This document shows, one piece after another, positions 35,225-48,400 of a DNA stretch of 64,000 bases (positions within the stretch are counted from its first letter, which is position 1; every line of letters begins with the position of its first letter). Origin of the DNA: Diplolepis rosae (taxonomy: Eukaryota; Arthropoda; Insecta; Hymenoptera; Diplolepididae). The translations under genes and the position numbers were made by a program. The notes beneath the pieces were generated by a model that had not been told where the DNA came from, did not search any database, and saw only the letters and a program-made list of their open reading frames with translations. The stretch lies in the NCBI GenBank assembly GCA_030998225.1, contig JAPYXD010000752.1, positions 15,516,501 to 15,580,500 on the forward strand, written 5' to 3'.

Positions 35225-35540
35225 ATTGTGATGCTAGGAACTGAGGTACGCGTTTTGGGTCGAGGATCGATATATTCAGGCCGAGTCGTAACCGAACGCG
35301 CGCAAAGTGGAGTCAGAGACTGAATACATGGATTGAGTCCCAAAATGGCCGAACTCCATAGCACACACGATAGTTTTTGAAAAATACGTCCTAAATAAGT
35401 GTTTCGAGTGTCTGTAGAGCGATATTGAGGGTGTCTATTTAGGACTCGGTGGACTACGAACATGTTATATCAATAATATGTATAAATATAGTACTTAATC
35501 TGTGGGAAATTTGAAAATGCGTACATGAATACTAAACATG
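35225..35540. repeat. Dispersed repeat, copy 1
   Basis: GATGCTAGGAACTGAGGTACG, TTCAGGCCGAGTC and ATCAATAATATGTATAAATA match 62174-62330 in the same order; the second copy lacks about 110 bp in the middle. Confidence 0.75.
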
Positions 35541-35965
35541 TCAACATTCATCAACATTGGAAAAATGTAACTAATATCACATCGGCATCGTGTTTTTTTC
35601 TAATTTCTACAGCCGGGAAATAAAATTATCGATTTTCATTGTCAAGTTTATTTGGTTAATTTGAACAAAGAATCACACCATCAACATTTTAAGTATTAAT
35701 TTTGGGCCATTTATTCAGTTTACTGTCTTGTTATCAAAATGTTACCCAATAGTTACCAAAATGATACCTAATTTGGTAACAGTTCCAATCGCGTGACCCG
35801 CCAGGGGTCACAGTTTTTAGCGGATGTAAGGAACCAAAGTAGAACCTAAGGAACGAAAACAGATACAATATGCTTAAATATTGATTTCCTCTCAATTTCG
35901 AAATGAAAAATTTAATTTCATTCGAAAACAATGAGAGAAAGAGAAAAAGTGCATAGAATCATTTT
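35541..35965. other. Intergenic, nothing recognised
   Basis: A locally repeated TGTTACC/GGTAAC motif near 35735-35780 is the only structure seen. Confidence 0.4.
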
Positions 35966-36510
35966 TATGTGCCTCCGGCGCGTAAACTCGTTTTTTCGCT
36001 GTAGTTAAGAGTAGCGCAATGTTGTGTATTGCGCTACAGAGGAATGAAATGTAAAAATTGAACTGCGCATGTGCCTATAGCCATACAGCGGAGCACAATC
36101 TCCTTCTTATTCTTCTTCTTCTTCGTACAGCGTTGGTACCGTACTGGCAAAGCCTTGTACATTTGAACTGCGCATGCGTCTATTGAAATCCATTACTACT
36201 ACACAAGATCGATAAAATCAAAATGGCTGGGACTAGTTGCGAAATATCAAGTGTAATGACTAGCACCGCAAACAACTACAATACTAGATTAGATTCGAGT
36301 GTACGCATAAAAACTCGTATACGCACCGAAGTTACATAAAATAGAATACATGCCAATGCACACAATTCGGGAAATTACGAGACTCGCGAAAATGCTCGCA
36401 GGACTGATCGCGCCTCGGCTTCGTCTCGGCTACGCCTTGGCTTCGATCTCCTGCAAGCACTGTCGCTCGTCGCGCGATAACCCTCATTGTGCGCCCAGGC
36501 ACGTAATATA
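35966..36510. mobile_element. 545-bp TIR element, copy 1
   Basis: Left end TATGTGCCTCCGGCGC pairs imperfectly with the right end GTGCGCCCAGGCACGTAATA. The interior has CGTAAACTCG, TTGAACTGCGCATGTGCC and TCGTATACGCACCGAAG. A second copy is at 47673-48240. The opposed short ORFs at the right side occur in both copies and are incidental. Confidence 0.85.
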
Positions 36511-37876
36511 CTATTGTAGGTGTTCTCGAACTAAGAGACATTGATCACTTGCTTTTTCTTTGTATCTTACATTATTTTTCCAACGAAAAAGTCGATATTT
36601 ACATTATTATACTATGATGGTAAAAAATAATATTTTTGGCATTACGTTTGTTTGAACTTTTCTTTTAAAAATTGCTTTCCATTTTATTTAAATTTAGTTA
36701 AAAAGAAGAAAAAATGTATTGAATTCTAAGACAAAATTTAATTAAAATAATACTATATTTCATTAAATAAGTATAAAGAACATGAAAATTATAATTTGTC
36801 TGAAATATTAATTCGTATTTTGCATTACTGCTTCTGGAAATACAGTTTTTCATATATGAAAGCTAGACAGTCACTCTCTTGATACTTTCAAGTACCTAGA
36901 TTTTGACTCGCAATACTGGACAGTAGCTTTCTTAAAACTCGTTGAACTCGACATTTGAAACATTATACAGTCTACTCTCTTAATAGACCGTTTTCAACAA
37001 GTCCATTTTCCCTAATTCTCACTCGAGCACTCTCGTGCACTCCCCCACTCTTGCGCTAAAGTCGGAATTCATATCTGACGCTTCCAATGAAGCCATTTTC
37101 ATGTTTTTCGACCTTTAAACATATTCTTTCACGATTTGAAATATAAATAATAACAAGACTATTTTTTTTATAACACATTTTAATCGTGTTTATTAATATA
37201 CAGTTGTATACACAGTAACTTACATAAATTGTCGCAAGCTTGAATAATATTGAAAATTTCCCAACGCCGCGCGATTCGAACCCTACTTATCTATTCTAAC
37301 TCATTTTTACGCATATTTTATATTTTAATATCCCAACTAAAATATCCACATGGCATTCCACGTGAAATTTTTACGTAAAATTCTATGTGGATTTTCTCAG
37401 TTGGGATTTTATTAAATTTGTAATAAAAACTATAATTTATATTTATATTCTAAAATTATAATAATAAAAAGTTGGCGAGTAATCGTTTTTTTTTTCAAAT
37501 TATCCAAATCGCGTCATTGGATGTTAGATATTTTTAGGATGACTAAAATATATTTCCAGAAATAAAATTTTTTCTGATGTTGAAAATACTTTTAAAATTA
37601 TTTTGAATCGTTCAAGCTATTATCGTTGAAACATATTTTCTCAAGTACTTCATGTTATTTGGTATTTAAATATTTGAAAAAAGCTAAAGAAATATCGGAG
37701 TATTCGAATTAAAATATCTAAAGTGCTTCTGTAAAGAATAATTCAAGTCATGGCTGAATGTAGGCAAAACAAATTTACCAATACTAGGCTGTATAGTGGC
37801 AGTATCACTACTATCACCGACTCAGTAGTGCGCAAATTGTAAGCCCTAGCACAACTCAGTTATTTCCCAATGAATC
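36511..37876. other. Intergenic with one small hairpin element
   Basis: Apart from the 76-bp palindrome at 37331-37406 I see nothing supported. Confidence 0.45.
37331..37406. mobile_element. 76-bp palindromic MITE
   Basis: TCCCAACT at the left pairs with AGTTGGGA at the right, and ATCCACATGG with TATGTGGAT inside; the whole forms one hairpin. Confidence 0.8.
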
Positions 37877-38630
37877 TTAAGGACGTTCTCTTGAAAATCA
37901 CTTTTCTTTAGATTTCTTTCAAACTTCGTAAATAAGTACTTTTTACCATAATCTACAAAGCGGTAAAAAGATTATCATCAAGACCGGTACTTAAAATCGA
38001 GAAATTAAGCTCTAAAGTTGAATCTCTTAACACGTGTTAGATAGGCGTAGTTCAGTTTCGCGATACCTTCCTTTACATTAAAAGCACAATTTTCTTTAGA
38101 TTTTTTTGGAAAACTAGTATGTTATACTAGAGATTATAAGGAATCGTATGCCATCATAAAAAATACGTGTACCGGCACTACTTTTAAAGATATACGTTGT
38201 TGAAACTCGCAGTTGCACAAATTCTTAGCCGGCTTGCTGAAGCAAATATGGTGACTTGGCAACACCGCATCAACAGCGCGCGCGTACGCTTACATTTGAC
38301 ATTGCTTCCAGAGCTTTGTTTTTACGAGCAGCTGATTTTTGAGAAATAAAAAATGCATTTTTGTTGAGAAATTTATTAGATATCTTATTAGTATTTACAA
38401 ACTGTCTCTAAACTCATAATATAATCTCTCTCACACCATATGCTTTCGACTCGATATGAGAAAGACAGGAAAGCGGTGTTGCCAAATCGCACAAATCGAC
38501 GCAGAAGACGCATTTTGTTACTTTTGCGCATAAACGGTGCTCAACTCATTCGGTTAGAAAGCTTAATAGTAATCCCACTACCTATGATAGAGTAGGATGA
38601 GCACATCTACGGGCAAGAGAACGTCCTTAA
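37877..38630. mobile_element. TTAA-bounded element (family F)
   Basis: TTAAGGACGTTCTCTTG and its exact complement CAAGAGAACGTCCTTAA bound 754 bp. No transposase. Its right TTAA is shared with the next element. Confidence 0.85.
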
Positions 38631-38991
38631 GGGCATGTGATACTTAGGAAATTAGTGAACTTTATTGATTTTAGGTTTTTACATATTTATGTCCAAAATA
38701 CATAAAATTTTGTATTCAAAATTTGAGAAATAGTAAAAAAAATAAAAACAGACGTAGATATACTACTTTTGGTTTCGAAAATGAAAAAAGTTCAATTTTA
38801 GCAAAAAATATATCCGAATTTTTTTTCATTATCAAAGCCAAAACTAGTCTATCTACGTCTGTTTTTATCTTATCTACTATTTCCCAATGTTTGAAAACAA
38901 AATTTTATATATTTTGGACACAAACATGTAGAAACTGGACCAAATTGTTCACATGAACTAACTACATTTCTAAAGTATCACACGCCCTTAA
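38627..38991. mobile_element. TTAA-bounded palindromic MITE (family G)
   Basis: 365 bp from TTAAGGGCATGTGATACTT to AAGTATCACACGCCCTTAA. Arms pair for most of their length, e.g. AAAAACAGACGTAGATA with TATCTACGTCTGTTTTT. The left TTAA is the right TTAA of the preceding element. Confidence 0.88.
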
Positions 38992-39029
38992 GACTACCCA
39001 TGCGACGGAATTATATTTGCTTATAGGAC

Positions 39030-39207
39030 ATTCTACAAGAACCAGCCAGTGAGTGTGGACAATAAATTCCAACACTTGTGCTGTGTTGAAGATACACGTC
39101 TTAAGATTGCTGATCGCTTGACTTTTGGTTTCAGTTTTCCGCTGCCTCAGGCGAGATTTAGATCTAAAAGAACGTTCGTTTCGAACCGGTTTTTCGAGCT
39201 TTCAGAC
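39030..39207 (+). other. Possible 5' UTR exon of the dehydrogenase gene
   Basis: A less AT-rich block ends at the strong donor CAGAC/GTAAGT. The intron to the next acceptor would be only 56 nt, short but possible. The transcription start is not identifiable. Confidence 0.4.
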
Positions 39208-39278
39208 GTAAGTCCGTTTGTAGTCAGAGTTTTCGAAATTTAAAAAAAGATACTTTTTTGCAGAAAATAAAACATATA

Positions 39279-39423
39279 ATGGAACTTATTCAAAAAGCAA
39301 ACTACTGGTTTGGAAAAAATTGTATGGTTTTGACATTTGGATTGATAATTGCATTTGGAATCATCAACCTCTCTGGGAGAGGATACAACCTTTTGGCCAC
39401 AACGTTGTTTTGCTTGACTTCTG
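39279..39423 (+). CDS. SDR exon 1: membrane anchor
   Basis: Exon begins at 39264 after TTTTTTGCAG; ATG at 39279. 48 codons plus one base, with hydrophobic runs VLTFGLIIAFGII and LLATTLFCL. Donor G/GTGAAT. Confidence 0.75.
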
Positions 39424-42400
39424 GTGAATGTTAATTTTTATTTTTTTTCACTTACGATAACTAATTGTTTATTTTGTTTGATTTCTAAAAAAAAAGAATA
39501 CTGCCCTCGTGGAATTTTGTTATGTTTATTTTAAAAGTTCAAAACATTTTTAATATTAAAAATTGTCTATCTAACTAATATATTTACATCAGTATCTATT
39601 GAAAACAATATATTAAATTGATTTCATAAATTTTTTGACTATATTTAGTAGAAAAGTATAAAATTCCACGAACAATTTTTAAATTTTAAATGCTTTGAAG
39701 ACAATGTAAACTAAAGTATTTATTATTATGAAAATTATCATAAATTAATTTCTTTGAAAACTATGAGAAAAGAATTTGTTAAAAAAGTTAAATAATTTTC
39801 CAAATTTTATTAACGGTAATTTTTAATAAAAACCATGTAAATCAAAAGACAGACATATTTTTTTTATGTTATGGTGAAATGTCTGTTTACAAAATTGCCT
39901 TAAAAACTAAAATTATTGTCCTCTGGATCAAAATATCGATAATTTTTTCATTATTTGAATCAAGAAGAATAATTGATGATATTTATCAAAATTGAGGTTA
40001 TGAATGACAAGCCGGAAATAAAGAGTAAATTAAGATATGAAATTGTATAAAACCCAACACTTTTGGAAATATAAACATGTATTGCATAAAAAGAAATTAA
40101 ATTTAACTTTAAAAATATAGATAATGAGAACACGAAAGTCTTGATACTCATGTTTTACTCTAAATTTCACATTTATCAGTACATAAATAACAAAATATGA
40201 TATCAGAGGAAACGGTATCGTGTCCACTGAAATGGACAGTAGCGTATCAATTAAAATTTCATAATAGTAGGATGTGAATTTCGAACACTGGCAAAAATTA
40301 TTTGATGAAAATTTGAAAAACTAACATCATCAAAATTGCATAATTTAAAAATAGTCAAAAATCTTTTTCATGTCGGATTTAGAGTATGTGATATTTAGGA
40401 AATACTTATGAAAATTATCTAATAAAAATTTGAGAGCAGTTAAGTTACATGCAAATGGAATTAAATAATTTAATTTTAATTTTGATAAAAAAAAATAGTT
40501 TTACTACACAAAAAGTTTGCTTAAATTAACCAGAATTCTGGTTATTTCAAACGGAAAAAAATGTTATGAAAAGCCGTATTGGTAATTCCGGTTAAAAATG
40601 TTAGAAATTCTAGTAAACACTTTTCGGTTGTTTTGATCTTTTATTCCAGTTAATGTAATACAATTTTCTAGTTGATATCACCGCAATTTTTCTAGTAAAA
40701 AATTTCTCGTTGGATTCATGGCTATATTTCGATAAATTTAACTAATTTAGTCCATTTGTCATTGCCATAATTCTTGTTAAACTTACTAAAATTTCCCCGT
40801 TGAATGCTACATAACCTTAAACATAAATAATTATTTAAAAACGTGGGAATTATAATTTAAAAAATAAAAAAATATATATTTCCTTTAAGTTATCTAACTT
40901 CCACTCACTTAACAACTTGTACACTTTATTTTCCATTTCTTTGAAACTTTGTAAAAATAATTGGAGACAAGACGCAAGATCTTTAAGATTCTTTTGGACT
41001 CTACCTTCTTTTCGTTTTCACTTGTTTTTGCAAACGGCCTAATACCTAACATAACTAACAGGAAGCAGGTGTCAACATGTATAGCGAAAAACGAAAAGGC
41101 GCCAGATAGTGTAAACAGTAGCGCTGACAACGGCGTATCTTGAAACTACTTTTACTATATTTTCCTGTAACATTAACTGAAATAACAATACTAGAATATA
41201 TATAACCAGGATTTTGTAACCATAATAAGTAAACAATTTTTCTGGTGAAATTAACTAAAAGTTTTGTCATTTTAACCGGAAATTTTGTAATCGATTAGCT
41301 TTAGTAAATTTAATCGAACCTTTTTTCTGATTGTATTACATATCCCTAAGAGATTGAATAGCAGTAATTTAATAAAATAGTGTTATCTTCTTTTTTATGA
41401 AGACCATTTCAAAAAAAGAAAGTTCAAGGTAATTATATTTTTTATTCAAAATTTTCATATTGCTTCAAGTACACTCATGTTGGATTCTTTTATTGTTATA
41501 ATCCAATATTTTTTTCGCGATTGAATATTGAAAATCCAATATTTTCTCACGAAAAAACTATTGGATTCAATACTTACCAATATATTTTTTAATAAGGGTG
41601 ACTGATAAGTAGAGTAATGAATCTATCGGACTTCAGATACCTTTTGTGAAAATGGCCAATCGTCTCGCTTTGAAACACTATGACATCTTATGTTGAAGTG
41701 AGAGAAACAGATTTATCGGTTTTCCCAAGTAAATAACCGTGAAAAACTTATTGCTTTCACTTCAACATATTTTTTATTTATTTTTTTTTTGGGGCGAGGA
41801 GAAAAAATGGCGGACTCTTTTATAGACGTCGTACAGGACTCTCCTAGGAGGAGACCAGGCATACCTGCTAAAACCAAAAACCCCCTCTCTCGAACCAATA
41901 CAATAAGCCCATTAGGCTTAACCGACCAGCCGCACCAGCCAGGGGAGGGAAAAGAAAAGTTGTTTCGCTCCCGACGCCCATCGAGCTCTTTCGTCTTCAT
42001 CACAAGTGTGACGAATCACTTGATGAGCGTCCAGATTCGTTCAGACTGGAGCATTAGAGAGACCATCGTGTCAGGAGTGAGCTCAGCACCCACTGCCTGA
42101 CCGACGGCCACCCTTGCCACGCCCCACTTTGCACAGACAAAAAGTGCGTGCTCCGCATTATCCACAAGGGAATCGCAGTAGCAACACATCTCCTTGTCTC
42201 TCTTCTTAAAGCGTCTCAAGTACACGTTAAAACAGACATGGCTTGAGAGCGATTACGCCAAGTAAAAGCCGACTTGCTCGTGCTTTCTGTTCAGCCAGAT
42301 GACGAGCTCCGAGATCAGGCGGTAGGTCCATCTCGCGGTCTGCTCACCATGCCATCTCGTCTGCCATTTCTCGATGAGTCTGCGCCTTCCATCCTTGCTG

Positions 42401-45400
42401 ATGGCCTCCTTCGCGCGAGCGATTTCCTGCGGGTTTTTTAAGCAGGTGAGCTCCTTACGAAGCTGAAAGGTCTCCTTCCTTTCCTTCGCCAATAAATCTA
42501 TTGGCGGAACGCTCGTTAGGACTAACATAGCACCCGTCGAGACAGTTCTCTATGCAGAAACTGTTCTCAGCGCAGAGATCTGTCGCGCTGAGAATAGTTT
42601 CCTCTGGATAGCATGGTTTTGCAGGGAATTTGCCCAGACTGGAGCTCCATAAAGCAGCTTTGAAAGCACGACGCTCGCCACCAGTCTCCTTTTCGCTTTC
42701 TTGGACCCACCAATGTTGGGCATAAACTGAGCCAAGTTTGCTCCACATTGGATGGCTTTCGCAATTGCGATCTGTAGGTGTTCGCTGAAGCTAAGCCTTC
42801 GATCCAACTGCACCCCCAGATATTTGATGCTTGTTTTCCACGCGACCTCATGTTCTCCGAGAACGATCCTCGGGTACTGAAAGGATTTCCTGTCCGTAAC
42901 GAGCAAAGCCTCGGTTTTTTCAGGGGCAATTTTCAGGCCTCTGCTATCCAACCAATGCTTTGCCCGCCACAGGCTTTCATTGATCCTTAGCTCCAAGATT
43001 CTGACGTCTTCAGCGACGCACACGACAAGTGCGTCATCCGCGAAGCCGATGATGCTCGTACCAGCAGGTAGGTCCGAGCGCAGGAAATCGTCTTACATGA
43101 CGTTCCAGACAAGTGGTACCACCTGCGATCCCTGAGGAGCGCCACATGTCATCTTTTCTGTGAGAGACCATTTGTCGCCCTCATATATCACCCACCTGCC
43201 GCTCAGATAGTCATCTATCATCCGCAACAGGTAGTCTGAAACCTTTTTCTGCACCATCGCCTCGATGCAGATCTTCCATCTCGCGGCATTGAACGCATTG
43301 CGTATGTCAATGCTGATCAACGCGCAGAATCCCTTACGCTTACCAGTTCCTTTTCTTGCATTTGTGGCGATGTTCACTACAGCTTGTATAGCGTCCACAG
43401 TGGACCTGCCTTTCCTGAAACCGATCTGGTTTTCCGAGAGACCGTTCTCCCCGACCAAGAGAGTTTGAAGCCGTTGTAGGATCAACTCCTCCAGAAGCTT
43501 CCCCATCGTATCCTATAGACGTATCAACATATTACGTCATAGTGTGCATGCAAGAGTGAAGTGATAGGCCATTTTCATGAAATGGCATAAAAGCGCAATA
43601 AAATTTTTGGCGATTGAAAAATTCGAGATCCAGCATATCGATTTGTATATTATGGAAGTTAGCAATGATAAAATGGGTTACGTAAACTACACTTCTACTG
43701 TTGCGGATTATTTTTTGGGGGTAACTACCCCTATAATGTATCAGAAATAAGTTATTGAACACTAAAGCGGATTGAAAGTTAATCCAATTTCATCAGGAGT
43801 AGTTTTAACGGGTTACTCGCGCTTCAAAAAGATTTAGTTTGGACGGAAAAATTGTTATTGCGAAAATGCAAATGTTATCGATATCCAACCTAACTACTTT
43901 TGAATATGCTAAATAAATTAAACTCTTATTGTTTATTGTTGATGAAGTTTTCAAGTGCACGAACCCCTACTCACAATACTGTTCGTTTTATGAATAAAAT
44001 GAGTGACAATTTTCAAGTAACCACTAAATTGTTTCTTAATCACTTCCATTTGTTGTATCACGACATTAGATATAATATATAATATTATGATGCATATTTA
44101 TCTGCAATAAGTTCTATTTTTCTAAAAGCATAGTTACACCTGTTTCAAATTTTTGTAAAAAAAAGGCCAAAATATTCCAAACAAGAAAAAGATGGTGGAA
44201 AATCTAATAAATGTAATAAAATTTTTCTTGGTGACTTTTTAGGCTGTAAACATACTCGAAACATACTCGAAAGCGTTAACGACAAAGAACTGCAACTGGC
44301 AGATAATTTCGAACTGAAAATTGGGCCAGCTGTAGTCCTATTGGATGGTACTTCTCACACAAAAAATTAATTCATTTCGAAAAATATTTATGAGCGTGCG
44401 CTCAAGCCGGTGAACTTTAATTTCTTTTCTTTCAAGTATCTTAAAATTTACGAAGTGAGAACGTACAATTTTTAATTTACCCGCACATTTTACAGTGCCT
44501 ATTTCTATCACTAGATGGCTGTCTTTCTTACAAGAGAAGATAATTTTTCATTAGAAAGAGGAGACATGACCAGCCTCGGACTGTGTATAAATTCCAATTC
44601 AATTAATGTACGATGATCTGAAGAGGATGACATTTAGTCATCGAAACGTTATCAAAATCAATAAATAAGGATTACAATTTTACACAGTCCGAGGTTGGTC
44701 ATGTCTCCTCTTTCTAATGAAGAATTTCGTTCGGACGTAAAACCTTTTAAATTTTAAAGATAATTTTTAATAGCATAAAAACCAGGAACATAAAATCCGT
44801 ATTTTACTCGCAGTTTTTATCTGTAATCACATTCATCGAAGCAGGTTTATACGTGAATGTACATATTTTACTCTTTACTTTCTCATTCTTATTCTCCTTC
44901 ATTTATTATTCTTATAATTTTATTTCTTGAATAATTGTGAATTTAATCATTCTAGCTGAAAATTCTTTTTCAATTAAAAAAAGCACTTTTTTCATTATGC
45001 CCTATAAAAAAGTGATCAAAATTTGAAAGAATAGATGCATTATTCGGGAATATCATCATCTTCAAATTCTAGCAATATTGCAGAGGCTTCTGGTAGAGAT
45101 CAGTTAGATACTGAGGATTATGGAATAATTCCTGACGATGATGAAGATCAGTTATATGACAACGAAAGTCATTTAGATTTCTTAGACACCAAGATGCAGT
45201 GTAGAAACAAGTATCATAAAGCGGGTGTTGAAGCACTTGATCAAATTATCAAAAAATTTAATGCCTTCAAAGATGGTCAAGAGATATTTTAACTTCTCTC
45301 GCTTGGGCCAAAATCTTGGTTACTCAGAATACTGATGAAGGTATACAGTACATCAGAGTGAAAAGCAAGAAACTTTAAGAAATTAATTTCAAAGCATAGA

Positions 45401-48400
45401 ATCCTTACACTTTCGAATTCAAAAACAAGAAGAGTATTGACTCCTGAAACTGAAACTCTTGTGAAAAAATTCTATGAACGCGATGACATAAGCCAAGTGG
45501 TACTAGGACTGAAAGACTTTGTGTCGGTCAAGAACGATAATGGAACTCGTTCACATATTCAATAAAGGTTACTACTATGCATTCTCAACGAGTTATACGC
45601 TTAATTTACATCAGATCATGAAGGCCTGAAGATCAGTATTTCTACATTTACAAAACTCAGACCTTGTCCTTACGTTCTAGCAGGAAGCAAAGGCACATAA
45701 GTATCACAATCGTATCCGATAACTTAGCTCATGCCGTGATGGCTGTTTACAACTATCAGAAGATAATAGATTACTCGAAAACTCATTCGAGACCAAAGAA
45801 AATCTACTATTTCACTGATGTTACAGGGCAACATTTTAAGAATAGGAGTAGCTTTGCTAATCTCCAAGCCCATGCAGGAGATTTTGGTATCCCAGCAGAA
45901 TGTCATTTCCATGGTCTTATGCTGTTCCATGACCAATTCTGGTCTAAACATGGGGTTGGAGGAGAGTTTTTGAATGTCTAATTCTCCCTCTCCATTGACC
46001 TGATAACATGAGGTGTTTAGCTGTAAGTGCTGCTTTTGCCACCGCTGCGATAAATAAAGGTTCTTCACAGAGAAAAGTTCCCAACGCCACTGTTGGTTTG
46101 GTTCTCATAGCCCCAGTGATGTCCCCAAAGATGAGTGTTTGCACGTAGTCTAACTTTGCTCTAACTGTTTTTAGTTGAGTTCTGGGCTATCAAAACATTT
46201 CTACGTGTAGATATCCAGGCTTGAGTACGGACCTGTAAAGCGAGTGAACCATTCTGGGTCCGAGCCCCCAGGACTACCCGAAAGCCCTCCTGCACCTCGA
46301 CGGTAGCCTACCCATACTTCGCCATGATCCAACTAACGATCGGATTCGATACTCTGTGTTTCCGGGCCTCCTCGCAGATAATTTAGTAGGACGTATTTGG
46401 GAACACCCCCCTCGGTATTAGGGAAGGTGCCCACTACTATTCCTCTTCGAGTATTTCCCCTTTAATTCTGGCTGCTGCCTTATAAAAAGCTGATGCTACT
46501 TAGAAGCTGGCCGCAAATGCATGCCGCTCATAGTCTAGGGTGTGATCCTTTGGGATCTCGTTCCTAATATATCTGTCTACCAGCTTTTCCAACGTTTTCA
46601 TAATGAAAGACCTTGGATATGAATATTTTCCTTAGCCAGGGTTCTGTGAAGTCTGGCTGCTTGAAGTTCCTTTTCCTTATGGGTTTCGAGCAAAGAGATA
46701 GATCTAGTAATATTCCTTTTCGTGCATGTAAAGTTTTCCAATACGTAAAAATATAATTAGGGTATTAAAAATGTGCGATTTCAACAAGTTTTAAGGGAAA
46801 GAAAAGGAAGACTTTATGTATGTGTTACAAAATAGTATAAGATCACACGAGTAAAATAAATATTTTTCCTGTGTTTCACACAATTTTTTCCATTGGGGGT
46901 CAAAAAATGGATTTGTTTGTTCCGCAGGGGGTAATGAAATGGACTTTATGACCGGCTAGTAGAAAATAGCATATTATGTTGCAAGGATGCGACGTAACTA
47001 ATTCCCGCATGAATGTGAGGCCGGCACAAGGCGCAGGAGTAGATGATGCCGAAGCCAAGCTAAGAGCAGGCCTCACATTGATAAGGGAGTTTCCTATCGC
47101 GCCCGCGCAACACATACTATTTTTTGTTATTTACACATGAGAATGACCCCAATCTAATAGTACCAATTTTAGTATGCAATGTGCCTGACTAGGCGCACAA
47201 AATGACAATTACATATACATAACCGGCAAATGTTATTCGCGTCGTTACCAGACTGACAGAAACAACACTTGAGCTTTTTTCATGACTGATTAGAAAACGT
47301 TCTCACTATATGTATTATGCCCTAATTAGCTTCTGCGTATGCATATCGACGTCTAAAAGTTCAGAACTCTGTTGCTCGAAATATGGCTCTGATAATAATC
47401 GGTTGTGACTCAGGACTAGGATTTAGTTTGGCTCTTTACTGTCGTTCACTTGGATTCACAGTAATCGCAACTGTACTTAAAAGAGATAATCCTAATGTAA
47501 AAGAACTGCATCAAGCGAGCATACATATTAACAAATTGGACATAACTAAGCAGCAGAGTGTCAACAAATTTGCAATCGATGTTCAAGAACTTTTGAGAAA
47601 AGAAGAATTAGGTAAGAAAACCAATTTTCTTAATCTATAATTATAATTAAAAAAGAGTGATAATATTTATTTTATGTGCCTCCGGTGCGTAAACTCGTTT
47701 TTACGCTACAGTGGAGAGTAGCGTAATGCTGTGTACTACGATACAGAGGAATGTAATGTAAACATTGAACTGCGCATGTGCCTATAACCATACAGCGGAG
47801 CGTAATCTTCTTCTTATTCTTCTTCTTCGTACAGCATTGGCACCGTACTGACAAAACCTTGTACATTTGAACTGCGCATGCTCTATTACAATGCGCTACT
47901 ACTATACAAGATCGAGAAAATCAAAATGGCCGGAACTAGTCGCGAAATATCAAGTGCAATGGACGAGAATCATAATGACTGCTAAATTAGATTTGAGTGT
48001 ACGCATAAAAACTCGTATACGCACCGAAGTCACATAAAATAGAATATGTGCCAATGCACACAATTCGGGTAATTACGAGACTCGCTTAAAATGCTCGCAG
48101 GACTGATCACGCCTCGGCTTCGTCTTGGCTTTGTCTCGGTTTCGTCTCGGATTTGCCTCAGCTACGCCTTGGCTTCGATCTCCTGCGAGCATTGTCGCTC
48201 GTTGCGTACTAACCCTCATTATGCGCCTAGGCACATAATATAGTATTAAAATACTGCAATAGGAGAACATAATACAAATGTTTTGTAAAAATTTGAAAAT
48301 TTTTGACCGAATATTTTTTGATGGAGGACTTTGGTAAATACTGAAATGTTAAATTCATTTTGGATATAAGAAAGTACACGGTATTGTAATGGGCCCAGAA

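Noticed and set aside
36332..36544. Opposed ORFs repeated at 48073-48270
   Set aside because: Shared only because both lie in copies of the same TIR element; not conserved in length between copies.
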